From assembly GCA_018263115.1 (NCBI GenBank), contig JADFDC010000008.1, positions 1-64,000 on the forward strand: 64,000 bases of DNA, given 5' to 3'. Positions 1 through 7,552 of this stretch are shown here, piece by piece (position 1 is the stretch's first letter; every line of letters starts with the position of its first letter). The position numbers and the translations under genes were made by a program. This stretch comes from Thiobacillus sp. (GTDB lineage Bacteria; Pseudomonadota; Gammaproteobacteria; Burkholderiales; Thiobacillaceae). Below the pieces are notes generated by a model. The model saw nothing but the letters and a program-made list of their open reading frames with translations, was not told the DNA's origin and made no database searches.

Positions 1-1045
1 CGATTGTCGAGTCGGTGTAATGTGACAGGGCATTGACTTCCTTCAGGGACATCATCGGGCCTTCAAAGGTGGACATGCCATAAAAGGACAGCGCCACGAT
101 CAGGAAACGCATGATCGGATCGGTGCGCAGTTTGTCCCAGGCACCCGAGAGCGTCATGATGCCGTTGATCATGCCGCCCCATGACGGCATCAACAGCAGG
201 ATGGAAAAAGTCGCGGCAAGCGTGGACGTCCAGTCAGGCAGCGCGGTCCAGTGCAGGTGATGCGCGCCCACCCACATGTACATGAAGCCCAGCGCCCAGA
301 AGTGCACGATGGACAGGCGGTAGGAGTAAATCGGACGGCCTGCCTGCTTGGGCACGAAGTAATACATCATGCCGAGGAAGGCAGCCGTGAGGAAGAATCC
401 CACGGCGTTATGGCCATACCACCACTGCGTCATGGCATCCTGTGTGCCGGCGAACAGACTGTAGGAATGCAGTGAAAAGAGATCAACCGGCACCGCCAGG
501 TTGTTGAAGGTGTGCAGCAGCGCGGTGGCGAGAATAAACGCCAGATAGAACCAGTTGGCGACATAAATATGGGGCTGTCTGCGGCGCATGATGGTGCCGA
601 CAAACAGGATCAGATAAACCACCCACACCACTTCGATCAGGATATCGATCGGCCAGACCATTTCGGCATATTCACGGCCCTGCGTATACCCCATGACATA
701 GGTGACCGCCGCCAGCACGATCACGGTTTGCCAGCCCCAGAACGTGAAGCTGGCCATGCCATCGGATATCAGCCGCGTCTGACAGGTACGCTGAACAACA
801 TAGTAGGAAGTCGCAAAGAGCGCAGAACCGCCAAAACCGAAAATCACCGCGCTTGTGTGCACTGGACGCAAACGCCCAAAGCTGAAATAGGGACTGTCAA
901 AGTTCAAGAAAGGCCAGGCCAGCTCCGACGCAATATAGACACCGGCAAACATGCCCACCACTGCCCAAACCAGGGCCATGATGGAAAACTTTTTGACGAT
1001 TTCAAAATTGTACTGCTCGGCGCTCGAAAAAGTCGTGATCGCCAT
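1..1045 (-). CDS. ccoN: cbb3-type cytochrome c oxidase subunit I (partial, C-terminus beyond window)
   Basis: This is the membrane-embedded catalytic subunit of a C-family haem-copper oxidase, which reduces O2 at high affinity in the inner membrane. About 348 residues are present and the gene runs off the left edge. Visible family marks are [11 protein letters not shown] (low-spin haem histidine near residue 63), WYGHNAVGF (a CuB histidine) and [11 protein letters not shown] (the CuB His-His pair), spread through many hydrophobic helices. The start is the ATG of [11 protein letters not shown], preceded by a G-rich stretch that could act as ribosome binding site. A Sco lipoprotein gene lies just upstream on the same strand, fitting copper delivery to this or the aa3 oxidase. 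Confidence 0.95.
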   Translation of the reverse strand, partial: MAITTFSSAEQYNFEIVKKFSIMALVWAVVGMFAGVYIASELAWPFLNFDSPYFSFGRLRPVHTSAVIFGFGGSALFATSYYVVQRTCQTRLISDGMASFTFWGWQTVIVLAAVTYVMGYTQGREYAEMVWPIDILIEVVWVVYLILFVGTIMRRRQPHIYVANWFYLAFILATALLHTFNNLAVPVDLFSLHSYSLFAGTQDAMTQWWYGHNAVGFFLTAAFLGMMYYFVPKQAGRPIYSYRLSIVHFWALGFMYMWVGAHHLHWTALPDWTSTLAATFSILLLMPSWGGMINGIMTLSGAWDKLRTDPIMRFLIVALSFYGMSTFEGPMMSLKEVNALSHYTDSTI

Positions 1046-1154
1046 GGCACCCCCCGCTCAGCAAATTATTTCAGAAAACCCAAATATGCTTATTTAGGTA
1101 AAGCGCGGCATTTTAGCGGATACCGCCCATGCCCATCAAGCAGGACATGCTCCA

Positions 1155-1766
1155 TCAGGAGCTTGTTGACAGCAGGGTTTTCAAATCCTGCGCGATATCC
1201 CTGGGTCCTGCCCCGTATGGGATCAACAAACGCAACCGGCCCGCCGTGTCATACACATAAGTTCCGGCGCTATGGTCGATCAGATAGTTTTTCGATCCAC
1301 TGGTGGTGTTCTTTTGATAGATCACCTTGAAATCTTTTGCCAGCGCTGCCAGTGAATCCGGATCAGTATAAAGTCCCAAGAATCCGGGATTGAACGATGG
1401 CACATACCTGGCCAGCAACTCGGGCGTATCACGCTCGGGATCAACCGTTACAAACAGTACCTGGACGCGTTTGCCGTCTTCACCCATCTCCCGCATCGCC
1501 AGCGCAAAATCCGAAAGCGTGGTCGGGCATACATCCGGACAGTGGGTGTAGCCGAAGAAGATCGCCACGAGCTTGCCACGGAAATCTGCCAGCGCCCTTG
1601 TCTGGCCATTATGGTCGGTCAGTCTGAAATCCTTCCCCCAAGGCGCGCCGGTAATATCGGTCGCCCTGAATACTGCGGCCGGGGAAGCGGGCGGCTGCGG
1701 GCGATCGCAGCCTAGCAGGGAAGTAAGCAAAACTGCTGACAGCAATAACCCTAATAACCCTCTCAT
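1155..1766 (-). CDS. SCO1/SenC family copper-binding lipoprotein
   Basis: Sco proteins are membrane-anchored thioredoxin-fold proteins that deliver or reduce copper for cytochrome oxidase assembly. The protein has an N-terminal lipobox (LLTSLLGC), so it is probably a periplasm-facing lipoprotein. It carries the copper/redox motif CPDVCP in FFGYTHCPDVCPTTL and the partner histidine in LIDHSAG. The ATG of MRGLLGLLL is chosen because it gives a compact lipoprotein signal; a TTG at 1784 would add six residues and overlap the upstream Rrf2 gene. Neither start has a clear Shine-Dalgarno sequence. The chosen ATG begins four bases after the Rrf2 stop, so the two are probably cotranscribed. Confidence 0.92.
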   Translation of the reverse strand: MRGLLGLLLSAVLLTSLLGCDRPQPPASPAAVFRATDITGAPWGKDFRLTDHNGQTRALADFRGKLVAIFFGYTHCPDVCPTTLSDFALAMREMGEDGKRVQVLFVTVDPERDTPELLARYVPSFNPGFLGLYTDPDSLAALAKDFKVIYQKNTTSGSKNYLIDHSAGTYVYDTAGRLRLLIPYGAGPRDIAQDLKTLLSTSS

Positions 1767-1770
1767 CGGG

Positions 1771-2229
1771 TTATTGCGGGCCAAACATGGAACCGGGCAA
1801 ATCTGTCAGCCGGTATTTTCCTGACTGGACAGCCTTGGCCAGTTTGTCCAGCGTGGTTTCTCTCAGCAGGCCAATGATTTTTTCCTTCACCGGTATCCAG
1901 CGGGTATGAACGGGACAGGCGGTCTCGTCGGAACATTTTTTCAAGCCCAGCAGGCAGCTTTGGGTAAACGCCGGGCCTTCTGTCAGCAAAAGAATATCCA
2001 TCAGCGTCATTTTGGTACCGTCTTCCCGCAGGCAGAATCCACCCAGGCGGCCACGAAAGGAATACAGCAGGCTGCCCTTGGCCAGATTTTGCAGAATCTT
2101 TGCCAGGTACGGCGCGGGCACATTGAGCTTGGCGGCAATATCCTTGTTCAATACGGGCGTATCCGCCGGCTGGGTGGCCATATAGATTAGCGCCTGGACG
2201 GCATACTGGCTGGTGCGAGACAGGATCAT
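1771..2229 (-). CDS. Rrf2 family transcriptional regulator with three clustered cysteines
   Basis: Rrf2 proteins (IscR, NsrR, RsrR) are small winged-helix repressors that often sense Fe-S status, NO or redox state. The N-terminus MILSRTSQYAVQALIYMA and the helix-turn-helix segment NVPAPYLAKILQNLAKGSLL followed by RGRLGGF are typical of the family. Residues near 92-106 hold three cysteines (CLLGLKKC then CSDETAC), the pattern used to ligate an Fe-S cluster. The 152-residue length is normal. It lies directly upstream of the Sco gene, so oxidase or copper assembly genes may be under redox or NO control; this is inferred from position. NsrR-like and IscR-like assignments cannot be separated by eye. 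Confidence 0.9.
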   Translation of the reverse strand: MILSRTSQYAVQALIYMATQPADTPVLNKDIAAKLNVPAPYLAKILQNLAKGSLLYSFRGRLGGFCLREDGTKMTLMDILLLTEGPAFTQSCLLGLKKCSDETACPVHTRWIPVKEKIIGLLRETTLDKLAKAVQSGKYRLTDLPGSMFGPQ

Positions 2230-2310
2230 TTGTGCGCTCCCGTAGAGTCGGAACGCGCGAATTATAACAAATTGGTCTGAATATCCCCAGGCCCGAATTG
2301 GCGCCTGCTG

Positions 2311-3213
2311 TCAGCCAACAGGGAAATAGAAATAGTGATCCACCAGCATGCCCGCGAACAGCAGGCTCAAGTACCAGATGGAATAGCGGAAGGTGCGTTT
2401 GGCAAGCGCGTCGGAATAGCTGCGCCACAAGCCCCAGCCGTAAGCAATGAAAACTGCCCCCAACACCAATGCAGTCAGCAGATATATCCAGCCGCTCATG
2501 CCTGTTGTGACGGGCAGCACACTGACTGCAAGCAGAATGAAGGTATAAAACAGCACATGCAGCCGGGTGAATTTTTCGCCATGCGTCACCGGCAGCATGG
2601 GCAGACCGGCACGGGCGTACTCATCCTTTCGGTAAAGTGCCAGTGCCCAGAAATGCGGTGGCGTCCATGCAAAAATGATCAGGAACAGCAGCAAAGCATC
2701 GTGACTGACTTCACCCCTTACAGCCGCCCAGCCCAACACAGGCGGCATGGCGCCAGATGCGCCGCCAATGACGATATTCTGCGGCGTGGCAGGTTTGAGG
2801 ATGACGGTATAAATCACGGCATATCCAACAAAGGTTGCCAAAGTCAGCCACATGGTCAGTGGATTGACGAAAACATACAGCAGATACATGCCCGCGCCGC
2901 CCAGCAAACTTGAGAAAAGCAGCGCCTGGCTGTTGCTGAGCTTGCCCAATGGAAGCGGGCGCGCGCGTGTGCGAGCCATGACCGCGTCGATCTTTTGCTC
3001 GACCAAGCAATTGAATGCAGCAGCAGCAGCAGCCACCAGCCCGATACCCAGCGTGCCGGCAACCAGAATCTGGCCGGGCACCATGCCAGGCACGGCCAGA
3101 AACATGCCAATGACTGCCGTGAATACGATCAGCGATACCACTCGCAACTTGCACAGCGCCAGATATTCCTGGCAGCGGCAGGCGGCGTTATTCAACATTA
3201 AACTGGTCGCCAT
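2311..3213 (-). CDS. ctaB: Protohaem IX farnesyltransferase (haem O synthase)
   Basis: This enzyme of the UbiA prenyltransferase superfamily adds a farnesyl group to haem B to make haem O, the precursor of haem A, in the inner membrane. The 300-residue protein has multiple hydrophobic helices. It carries the diagnostic Asp-rich motif [21 protein letters not shown] (broken here at NCLVEQKID and [10 protein letters not shown]) near residue 75, and a second polar loop [21 protein letters not shown]. The start ATG follows the ctaA stop by three bases, so both haem-modifying enzymes are probably made from one transcript with the oxidase assembly genes. Confidence 0.95.
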   Translation of the reverse strand: MATSLMLNNAACRCQEYLALCKLRVVSLIVFTAVIGMFLAVPGMVPGQILVAGTLGIGLVAAAAAAFNCLVEQKIDAVMARTRARPLPLGKLSNSQALLFSSLLGGAGMYLLYVFVNPLTMWLTLATFVGYAVIYTVILKPATPQNIVIGGASGAMPPVLGWAAVRGEVSHDALLLFLIIFAWTPPHFWALALYRKDEYARAGLPMLPVTHGEKFTRLHVLFYTFILLAVSVLPVTTGMSGWIYLLTALVLGAVFIAYGWGLWRSYSDALAKRTFRYSIWYLSLLFAGMLVDHYFYFPVG

Positions 3214-3216
3214 GAC

Positions 3217-4200
3217 TTATCTCATCCGGAACAGCCTGAAGTTTATCACCACCAAAACCAGCAGCAGAAACGCCGCGCCGGCGTTATGCATTACCGCCAC
3301 CAGCAAGGGCAAACCCAGCCAGACATTCGCCATGCCCAGACAAATCTGAACCAGCAGCATCAGACCTAGCAAACCGCCCAGCCCCGACAGGCCAGGTTGC
3401 CTGACCAGCCTGAAAGCTGCATAACCCACGAAAACCAGGACAACCACCGCCCATGCACGGTGCATCCAGTGAATAGCCGTCAAGGCGTTAAGCGTCAGCA
3501 GATTTCCACTGGCATCCATGCCAAGCTCGCGATGCAAGGTAAAAGCCGGCGCAAACGCCATTTCCGGCACCCATTCCCCATGACATGTGGGGAAATCCAG
3601 GCAGGCAAGTGCCGCATAGTTTGTGCTGACCCAGCCCCCCAAAACAATCTGAAACGCCACGACCACCAGTGCCAGTCCACCCCAAAGCCTCAAGTGCCGC
3701 ACATTGGCCATGCCATACAGCGAGGGGCCGCATTCACGCTGCCACAGCCATGCAAGCAGGGCCAGCGTGCTCATGCCGCCAATCAAGTGGCTCGTCACAA
3801 TAAAAGGCTTCAGCAGTTCCGTTACCGTCCACATGCCCAGCAAGGCCTGAAAAACTATCAGCGCCAACAAGGCAGCGGGCAAAGCAGGGGAACCCACTGC
3901 ATCCCTACGGTTTTTCCAGGCCAGTGCAAAAATGCCCAGCACCAACAAGCCCAGGGTGCCGGCAAAGTAACGGTGAACCATTTCCTTCCAGGCCTTGGCA
4001 TGGGAAACGGGACCACCCGGCTGAACGGACTCCGCCCTGGAAATTTCATCCGCAGCATGCTTCGGGGTGAGCTTGCCATAACACCCGGGCCAGTCCGGGC
4101 AGCCCAGCCCCGCATCCGACAGCCGGACATACGCGCCCAGCACCACGACCCCAAAAGTAAGCACCAACGCCGCGACAATTAAATTCCTGTACAAATTCAT
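3217..4200 (-). CDS. ctaA: Haem A synthase (COX15/CtaA)
   Basis: Haem A synthase oxidises the C8 methyl of haem O to a formyl group, making haem A for aa3-type oxidase. The 327-residue protein shows the eight-helix pattern. Its haem-ligand histidines lie in EMVHRYFAG, VTSHLIGG, IHWMHRAW and VMHNAGA, and the paired cysteine loops are GCPDWPGCYG near residue 33 and CLDFPTCHGEW in the second half. These are standard for the bacterial COX15 family. The gene sits three bases from ctaB and three bases from the Sco-like gene upstream. Confidence 0.95.
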   Translation of the reverse strand: MNLYRNLIVAALVLTFGVVVLGAYVRLSDAGLGCPDWPGCYGKLTPKHAADEISRAESVQPGGPVSHAKAWKEMVHRYFAGTLGLLVLGIFALAWKNRRDAVGSPALPAALLALIVFQALLGMWTVTELLKPFIVTSHLIGGMSTLALLAWLWQRECGPSLYGMANVRHLRLWGGLALVVVAFQIVLGGWVSTNYAALACLDFPTCHGEWVPEMAFAPAFTLHRELGMDASGNLLTLNALTAIHWMHRAWAVVVLVFVGYAAFRLVRQPGLSGLGGLLGLMLLVQICLGMANVWLGLPLLVAVMHNAGAAFLLLVLVVINFRLFRMR

Positions 4201-4203
4201 CCA

Positions 4204-4749
4204 CTATCCGATCTGGGAAGCTTTCAGTAAATGCTTGATGTCTTTGATCATGCGGCGCGGATCCGGATCTTGCGGCCAGCGCATCATCAAATGCCCAAGC
4301 GGATCAACCATGTAGAGGTACTCGCCCTTCCCGCCGCCAGCAAACAATTTTTCTGTTGGCTGGGGGCTGCGCAAATATCGCAAGCCCGCGTGAGCCTGTT
4401 GCAGACTGGCGGCCGGAACAAGCTCATCTGTCAGCACCCAAAGCCGCTCGATTCGATCCATCTCCTTGCCTTGGGCCGTGCGGGTCTGGCGCATGAAATA
4501 AAGCAAATCTTGACACATTTTAGGGCAAGCACCGCTTCCAACATACACCATCACCCATTTGCCATTGAGCGTAGAGAAGTCCCATTCCTGCCCATTCAGC
4601 GCGTGCCCCTTGAGCTTGATATCCACCTGCCTGACAAGTTCGCCGTAATTCTTGCGTCCGGACGGCTGCCAGATGTAATAAGCCAGATACGAGGCAGCCA
4701 CAGGCAAAACGAATAGCCCGAACAAGAGCAGCAATTTAACGCGGTTCAA
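4204..4749 (-). CDS. Membrane-anchored Sco/thioredoxin-like protein of the oxidase cluster
   Basis: A 181-residue protein with one N-terminal membrane helix (VKLLLLFGLFVLPVAASYLA) followed by a thioredoxin-like domain. The motif GACPKMCQDLLYFMR resembles the CxxxC copper/redox site of Sco proteins, and VDPLGHLMMRWP could supply the partner histidine. A role in copper handling for the aa3 oxidase is inferred from fold and context. The start is a TTG at 4749: it lies behind a strong AGGAGG and overlaps the SURF1 stop as TTGA, whereas the longer reading frame back to 4821 lies inside the SURF1 gene and lacks membrane-protein character. Confidence 0.8.
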   Translation of the reverse strand: MNRVKLLLLFGLFVLPVAASYLAYYIWQPSGRKNYGELVRQVDIKLKGHALNGQEWDFSTLNGKWVMVYVGSGACPKMCQDLLYFMRQTRTAQGKEMDRIERLWVLTDELVPAASLQQAHAGLRYLRSPQPTEKLFAGGGKGEYLYMVDPLGHLMMRWPQDPDPRRMIKDIKHLLKASQIG

Positions 4750-5477
4750 TCTTCCTCCTTCTCGCGCTTCACATTCAGCACCAGCCAAAGCACTACAATC
4801 GCGCCGGCAAGGCCAAACCATTGAATCGCATAACTGATATGAGTGGATACGCCAGCATCCTGCCGTGGCCAGTCACGGACCAGTCCGTCACCCATATCTC
4901 CCGTTTGCTGTATCAAGACCGGCTGCAATGGTTTACCCAGCCAAGCCTGATACTGCTCAAAATTCAGGTTTTGCCACAGTCTGCCCTGCGGCATCGCCCC
5001 CTTGAATTCGAAATAGCGGCTTTGCGGATCGACCGCGATGCCGCGCAGCAGAAACTCCCCCGTCAGAGGCTTGATTTCAGGCAATTCATCCCGTCGTCCT
5101 TTCACCACCGCGACCCAGCCCCGGTTGACCAGCACATGCCGGTCCGTGCCTTCAATACGAAAGGGTGCCAGCACGTGATATCCGGCTATGGTCTTGTACA
5201 CCCGGTTATCAATCAGGATTTCCCTGCCCGGCATAAACTCGCCCCGCAGTTCCACGCTGCGAAACAGCAGGCCTTCCTTTTCGACCAGCGAAGCGCCGAT
5301 TCTAACCACCCCATCCAGTTGCATGCGGTCATAACGGTTTTGCAAACCCTGCTTGTACTCCGCTCGCGAAAGCTGCCAGTTGCCCAGCCACATTGTCAGG
5401 ACAAAGAAAAACAGACCCGCGAGCGTTGGCCACAGGCCAGGACGAAAAGCATAGGAGCCCACTCGCAAGCGCATCAT
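4746..5477 (-). CDS. SURF1 family cytochrome oxidase assembly protein
   Basis: SURF1/Shy1 proteins are inner-membrane assembly factors that hand haem A to subunit I of aa3-type oxidase. The 243-residue protein has the expected two-helix layout: an N-terminal helix ending in MWLGNWQLSRAEYK, a periplasmic domain with VLVNRGWVAV, and a C-terminal helix in QWFGLAGAIVVLWLVL. Its stop overlaps the start of the Sco-like gene by four bases. It is divergent from a short DUF2909 gene across about 39 bases, which must hold both promoters or lie inside a longer transcript. Confidence 0.93.
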   Translation of the reverse strand: MMRLRVGSYAFRPGLWPTLAGLFFFVLTMWLGNWQLSRAEYKQGLQNRYDRMQLDGVVRIGASLVEKEGLLFRSVELRGEFMPGREILIDNRVYKTIAGYHVLAPFRIEGTDRHVLVNRGWVAVVKGRRDELPEIKPLTGEFLLRGIAVDPQSRYFEFKGAMPQGRLWQNLNFEQYQAWLGKPLQPVLIQQTGDMGDGLVRDWPRQDAGVSTHISYAIQWFGLAGAIVVLWLVLNVKREKEED

Positions 5478-5516
5478 TTGCGATAGACTGGGCGCTTTGC
5501 CGGCTTTGGAATCACC

Positions 5517-5720
5517 ATGCGCATCATTGTCCTGCTGTTCATCCTGTTCATCCTAATCAGCCTTGGGAGCGCGCTATATTACCTGGTCAAGGACAAGGGC
5601 CAGTCGGAGCGAACCGTCAAGGCGTTGACTGTTCGCATTACGCTTTCCATCGTTTTATTCGTGATGTTGATGGCCAGTTATTATTTTGGCTGGATTCCGC
5701 AAACGGGAATAAAAGGCTAG
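5517..5720 (+). CDS. Twin-transmembrane-helix protein (DUF2909-like)
   Basis: A 67-residue protein with two membrane helices (IIVLLFILFILISLGSALYYL and ITLSIVLFVMLMASYYFGW) joined by a short basic loop, VKDKGQSERTVKAL. This architecture and position next to SURF1/ctaE match the DUF2909 twin-transmembrane family that accompanies cytochrome oxidase genes in betaproteobacteria; its function is not known. It is the only plus-strand gene in the oxidase cluster and is followed within 16 bases by a strong bidirectional terminator. Confidence 0.8.
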   Translation: MRIIVLLFILFILISLGSALYYLVKDKGQSERTVKALTVRITLSIVLFVMLMASYYFGWIPQTGIKG

Positions 5721-5735
5721 ACAAGGCAGTCAAAC

Positions 5736-5764
5736 AAAAAGGCCGCGCTGTGCGCGGCCTTTTT
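5736..5764. terminator. Bidirectional rho-independent terminator
   Basis: A perfect 8-bp stem (GGCCGCGC / GCGCGGCC, 5741-5748 and 5752-5759) with a TGT loop is flanked by AAAAA on the left and TTTTT on the right. It therefore works as a terminator on both strands. It lies between the convergent 3' ends of the DUF2909 gene (plus) and ctaE (minus), and so ends the ctaC-to-ctaE transcript. Confidence 0.93.
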
Positions 5765-5780
5765 AATTTAAGCCGCCTGC

Positions 5781-6641
5781 TTACACGAGCCAGTAGACGA
5801 AAATGAACAGGCCCAGCCAGACGACATCAACAAAGTGCCAGTACCAGGCCACGCCTTCGAAACCAAAATGATGTTCTGCGGTGAAATGGCCCTTGATGGA
5901 ACGTCCCAGAATCACGATCAGCATCAGTGTTCCCACCGTTACATGGAAGCCATGGAAGCCCGTCAGCATAAAGAAGGTGGCGCCATACGCCCCCGCACCC
6001 AGCGTCAGACCGAGCTCGGAATAGGCATGCATGTACTCATACACTTGCAACGACAGGAAGGCCAGGCCCAGCGCAACAGTCAGGAACAGCCCCAATACGA
6101 GCTGGCTGCGGTTGCCTTTCTTCAATCCCCAATGCGCCCAGGTAACGGTCGCACCGGACGTCAACAGCAGCAGGGTATTGATCGCCGGGATTCCCCAGGC
6201 GCCCATCGGCGTAAACTTGTACCCGTCGGCTTCCAGTCCCGGGCCCGCTGTCGGCCAGGTTGCGTTGAATCCACTCCAGAGCTGTTCCAGCGTATCGCCA
6301 GACCCCAGCCATGGCACCGACAGCACCCGCATGTAAAACAGCGCGCCGAAGAAGGCCGCAAAGAACATCACCTCGGAAAAAATGAACCAGCTCATGGCCC
6401 AGCGGAATGACAGGTCTACCTGCTTGTTGTGCTTGCCGCCTTCGCTTTCGCGAATGACCGTACCGAACCAGCCAAACAGCATGACGGTAAGAATGGCCAG
6501 ACCAACCCAGAGCAGCCAGCCGCCGCCAACGCCGTTGATCATGAAGGTACCGCCCAGCGCCATCAACAACAGCGCGACCGATCCCACGATCGGCCAATGC
6601 GATGGGGCGGGCAAATAGTAACCGCCGGTTTGTGAAGCCAT
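5781..6641 (-). CDS. ctaE: Cytochrome c oxidase subunit III
   Basis: This seven-helix subunit III (286 residues) stabilises the catalytic core of aa3-type oxidase. Recognisable family segments are SFRWAMSWFIFSEVMFFAAFFGALFY (helix III, split here at SEVMFFAAFFGA), the acidic helix motif LLLTSGATVTWAHW, FHGFHVTVGTLML and the terminal WYWHFVDVVWLGLFIFVYW. The start ATG is preceded by AGGAGG with good spacing. It follows the DUF2970 gene and ends the operon before the terminator at 5736-5764. Confidence 0.96.
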   Translation of the reverse strand: MASQTGGYYLPAPSHWPIVGSVALLLMALGGTFMINGVGGGWLLWVGLAILTVMLFGWFGTVIRESEGGKHNKQVDLSFRWAMSWFIFSEVMFFAAFFGALFYMRVLSVPWLGSGDTLEQLWSGFNATWPTAGPGLEADGYKFTPMGAWGIPAINTLLLLTSGATVTWAHWGLKKGNRSQLVLGLFLTVALGLAFLSLQVYEYMHAYSELGLTLGAGAYGATFFMLTGFHGFHVTVGTLMLIVILGRSIKGHFTAEHHFGFEGVAWYWHFVDVVWLGLFIFVYWLV

Positions 6642-6670
6642 GGTGTTGCCTCCTCTCCTAGATTTATTTA

Positions 6671-6865
6671 TTAACGCGTAACCAACATCACGATGCCAAG
6701 CACGGTGAAAATGAAAATCACCGCACCAGCCAATCCAATTACGATGACCTGAGCTGGTGTGAGATGTACCGCATCCTGCTCATAGTCGGTTTTTCTTCTG
6801 ACTCCAAAAAAACTCCAGAACACCGCTTTGGCCGCCTGCCAATGGCTGCCCCGGCGATCAGCCAC
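6671..6865 (-). CDS. Small membrane protein, DUF2970-like
   Basis: A 64-residue protein with a short cytoplasmic N-terminus containing AAKAVFWSFFGVRRKTDYE and one C-terminal membrane helix (VIVIGLAGAVIFIFTVLGIVML). The W-SFFG-RR-DYE pattern and the position between ctaG and ctaE match the DUF2970 family found in betaproteobacterial oxidase clusters; its function is unknown. The GTG at 6865 is preferred, with an AAGG about nine bases upstream; a TTG at 6874 would add three residues. Either start overlaps the end of ctaG, so translation is probably coupled. Confidence 0.8.
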   Translation of the reverse strand: MADRRGSHWQAAKAVFWSFFGVRRKTDYEQDAVHLTPAQVIVIGLAGAVIFIFTVLGIVMLVTR

Positions 6866-7418
6866 GCCTGTCAACCTTGCCTGCAGAGGCAGAAGCGGCC
6901 TTGTCCGAACCCGGCTTTACAAAGAACGTGTAGGACAAGGTCACCGTATTCACGTCCCTGGGCAGCGACGGATCCATTACCAGCATCACGGGCATCTGAC
7001 GCTTCTCATGTGCCTTCAACGTCTGTCCGGTAAAGCAGAAACACTCGATTTTTTTGACATACTGCGATGCCAGTTGCGGGCCGTAACTGGGAATAGCCTG
7101 CCCGGTAATATCATGCCCGGTCTTGTTTTCAACTTCATACAGCACCTGCACCATCTCGCCCGGATGCATTTCGATACTCCTCTGCACCGGTGTGAATTTC
7201 CACGGCAGATTCGCATCGACATTGGCATCGAACTCCAGGGTGATTTTCCGGCTGGTGTCGACCTGGGTATTTTTTGCCAGCACCTGCGTATCACCCGAAT
7301 TGATGCCGGTCACCTCGCAAATCTTCTGGTAAAACGGCACCATGGCAAAGCCAAAGCCAAACATTCCCAGCGCCACGATCCAGAGCTTTTTCAGCAGGAT
7401 CGGATTATCGTTCCTCAT
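6858..7418 (-). CDS. ctaG: Cytochrome c oxidase assembly protein CtaG/Cox11
   Basis: CtaG/Cox11 inserts copper into the CuB site of subunit I. The 186-residue protein has one N-terminal membrane helix (LWIVALGMFGFGFAMVPFY) and a periplasmic immunoglobulin-like domain. The copper-binding CFCF motif appears in KIECFCFTGQTL, and MPVMLVMDPSLP is the usual following segment. The start ATG overlaps the stop of the tiny upstream gene as ATGA, and its own stop overlaps the DUF2970 gene. Confidence 0.96.
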   Translation of the reverse strand: MRNDNPILLKKLWIVALGMFGFGFAMVPFYQKICEVTGINSGDTQVLAKNTQVDTSRKITLEFDANVDANLPWKFTPVQRSIEMHPGEMVQVLYEVENKTGHDITGQAIPSYGPQLASQYVKKIECFCFTGQTLKAHEKRQMPVMLVMDPSLPRDVNTVTLSYTFFVKPGSDKAASASAGKVDRRG

Positions 7419-7513
7419 CCGCCCGGCTGCGCTTTCATCAGCGTGTACAGAAAGATTCCAATGGCGATGGCCGCAAGAATCAAACCGGTAACTATGTTTC
7501 GTTTGCTTTGCAT
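7415..7513 (-). CDS. Cytochrome oxidase small assembly protein (32 residues)
   Basis: A tiny open frame too short for ordinary gene finding. Translation gives MQSKRNIVTGLILAAIAIGI followed by FLYTLMKAQPGG: a basic N-terminus and a single membrane helix. It sits exactly between ctaD and ctaG, and its TGA overlaps the ctaG ATG as ATGA. Betaproteobacterial oxidase clusters commonly carry such a one-helix small assembly protein at this place; the exact job is not settled. Position, coupling and hydrophobic pattern support it as a real gene. Confidence 0.75.
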   Translation of the reverse strand: MQSKRNIVTGLILAAIAIGIFLYTLMKAQPGG

Positions 7514-7552
7514 GTCATTTTGAAACGGGCGGATTTCGCCCGTTTCATTTCC

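Noticed and set aside
1046-1154. FNR or sigma-54 site upstream of ccoN
   Set aside because: No TTGAT-N4-ATCAA palindrome and no TGGC-N7-TTGC core; only a degenerate GG-N10-GC was seen.
512-1330. Long plus-strand frame of 272 codons
   Set aside because: It lies opposite ccoN and the Sco gene, whose proteins show clear conserved motifs; the plus frame has no recognisable domain.
2711-3154. Shadow frames on both strands of ctaB and ctaA
   Set aside because: They arise from the GC-rich third-position bias of the real haem synthase genes and lack any domain.
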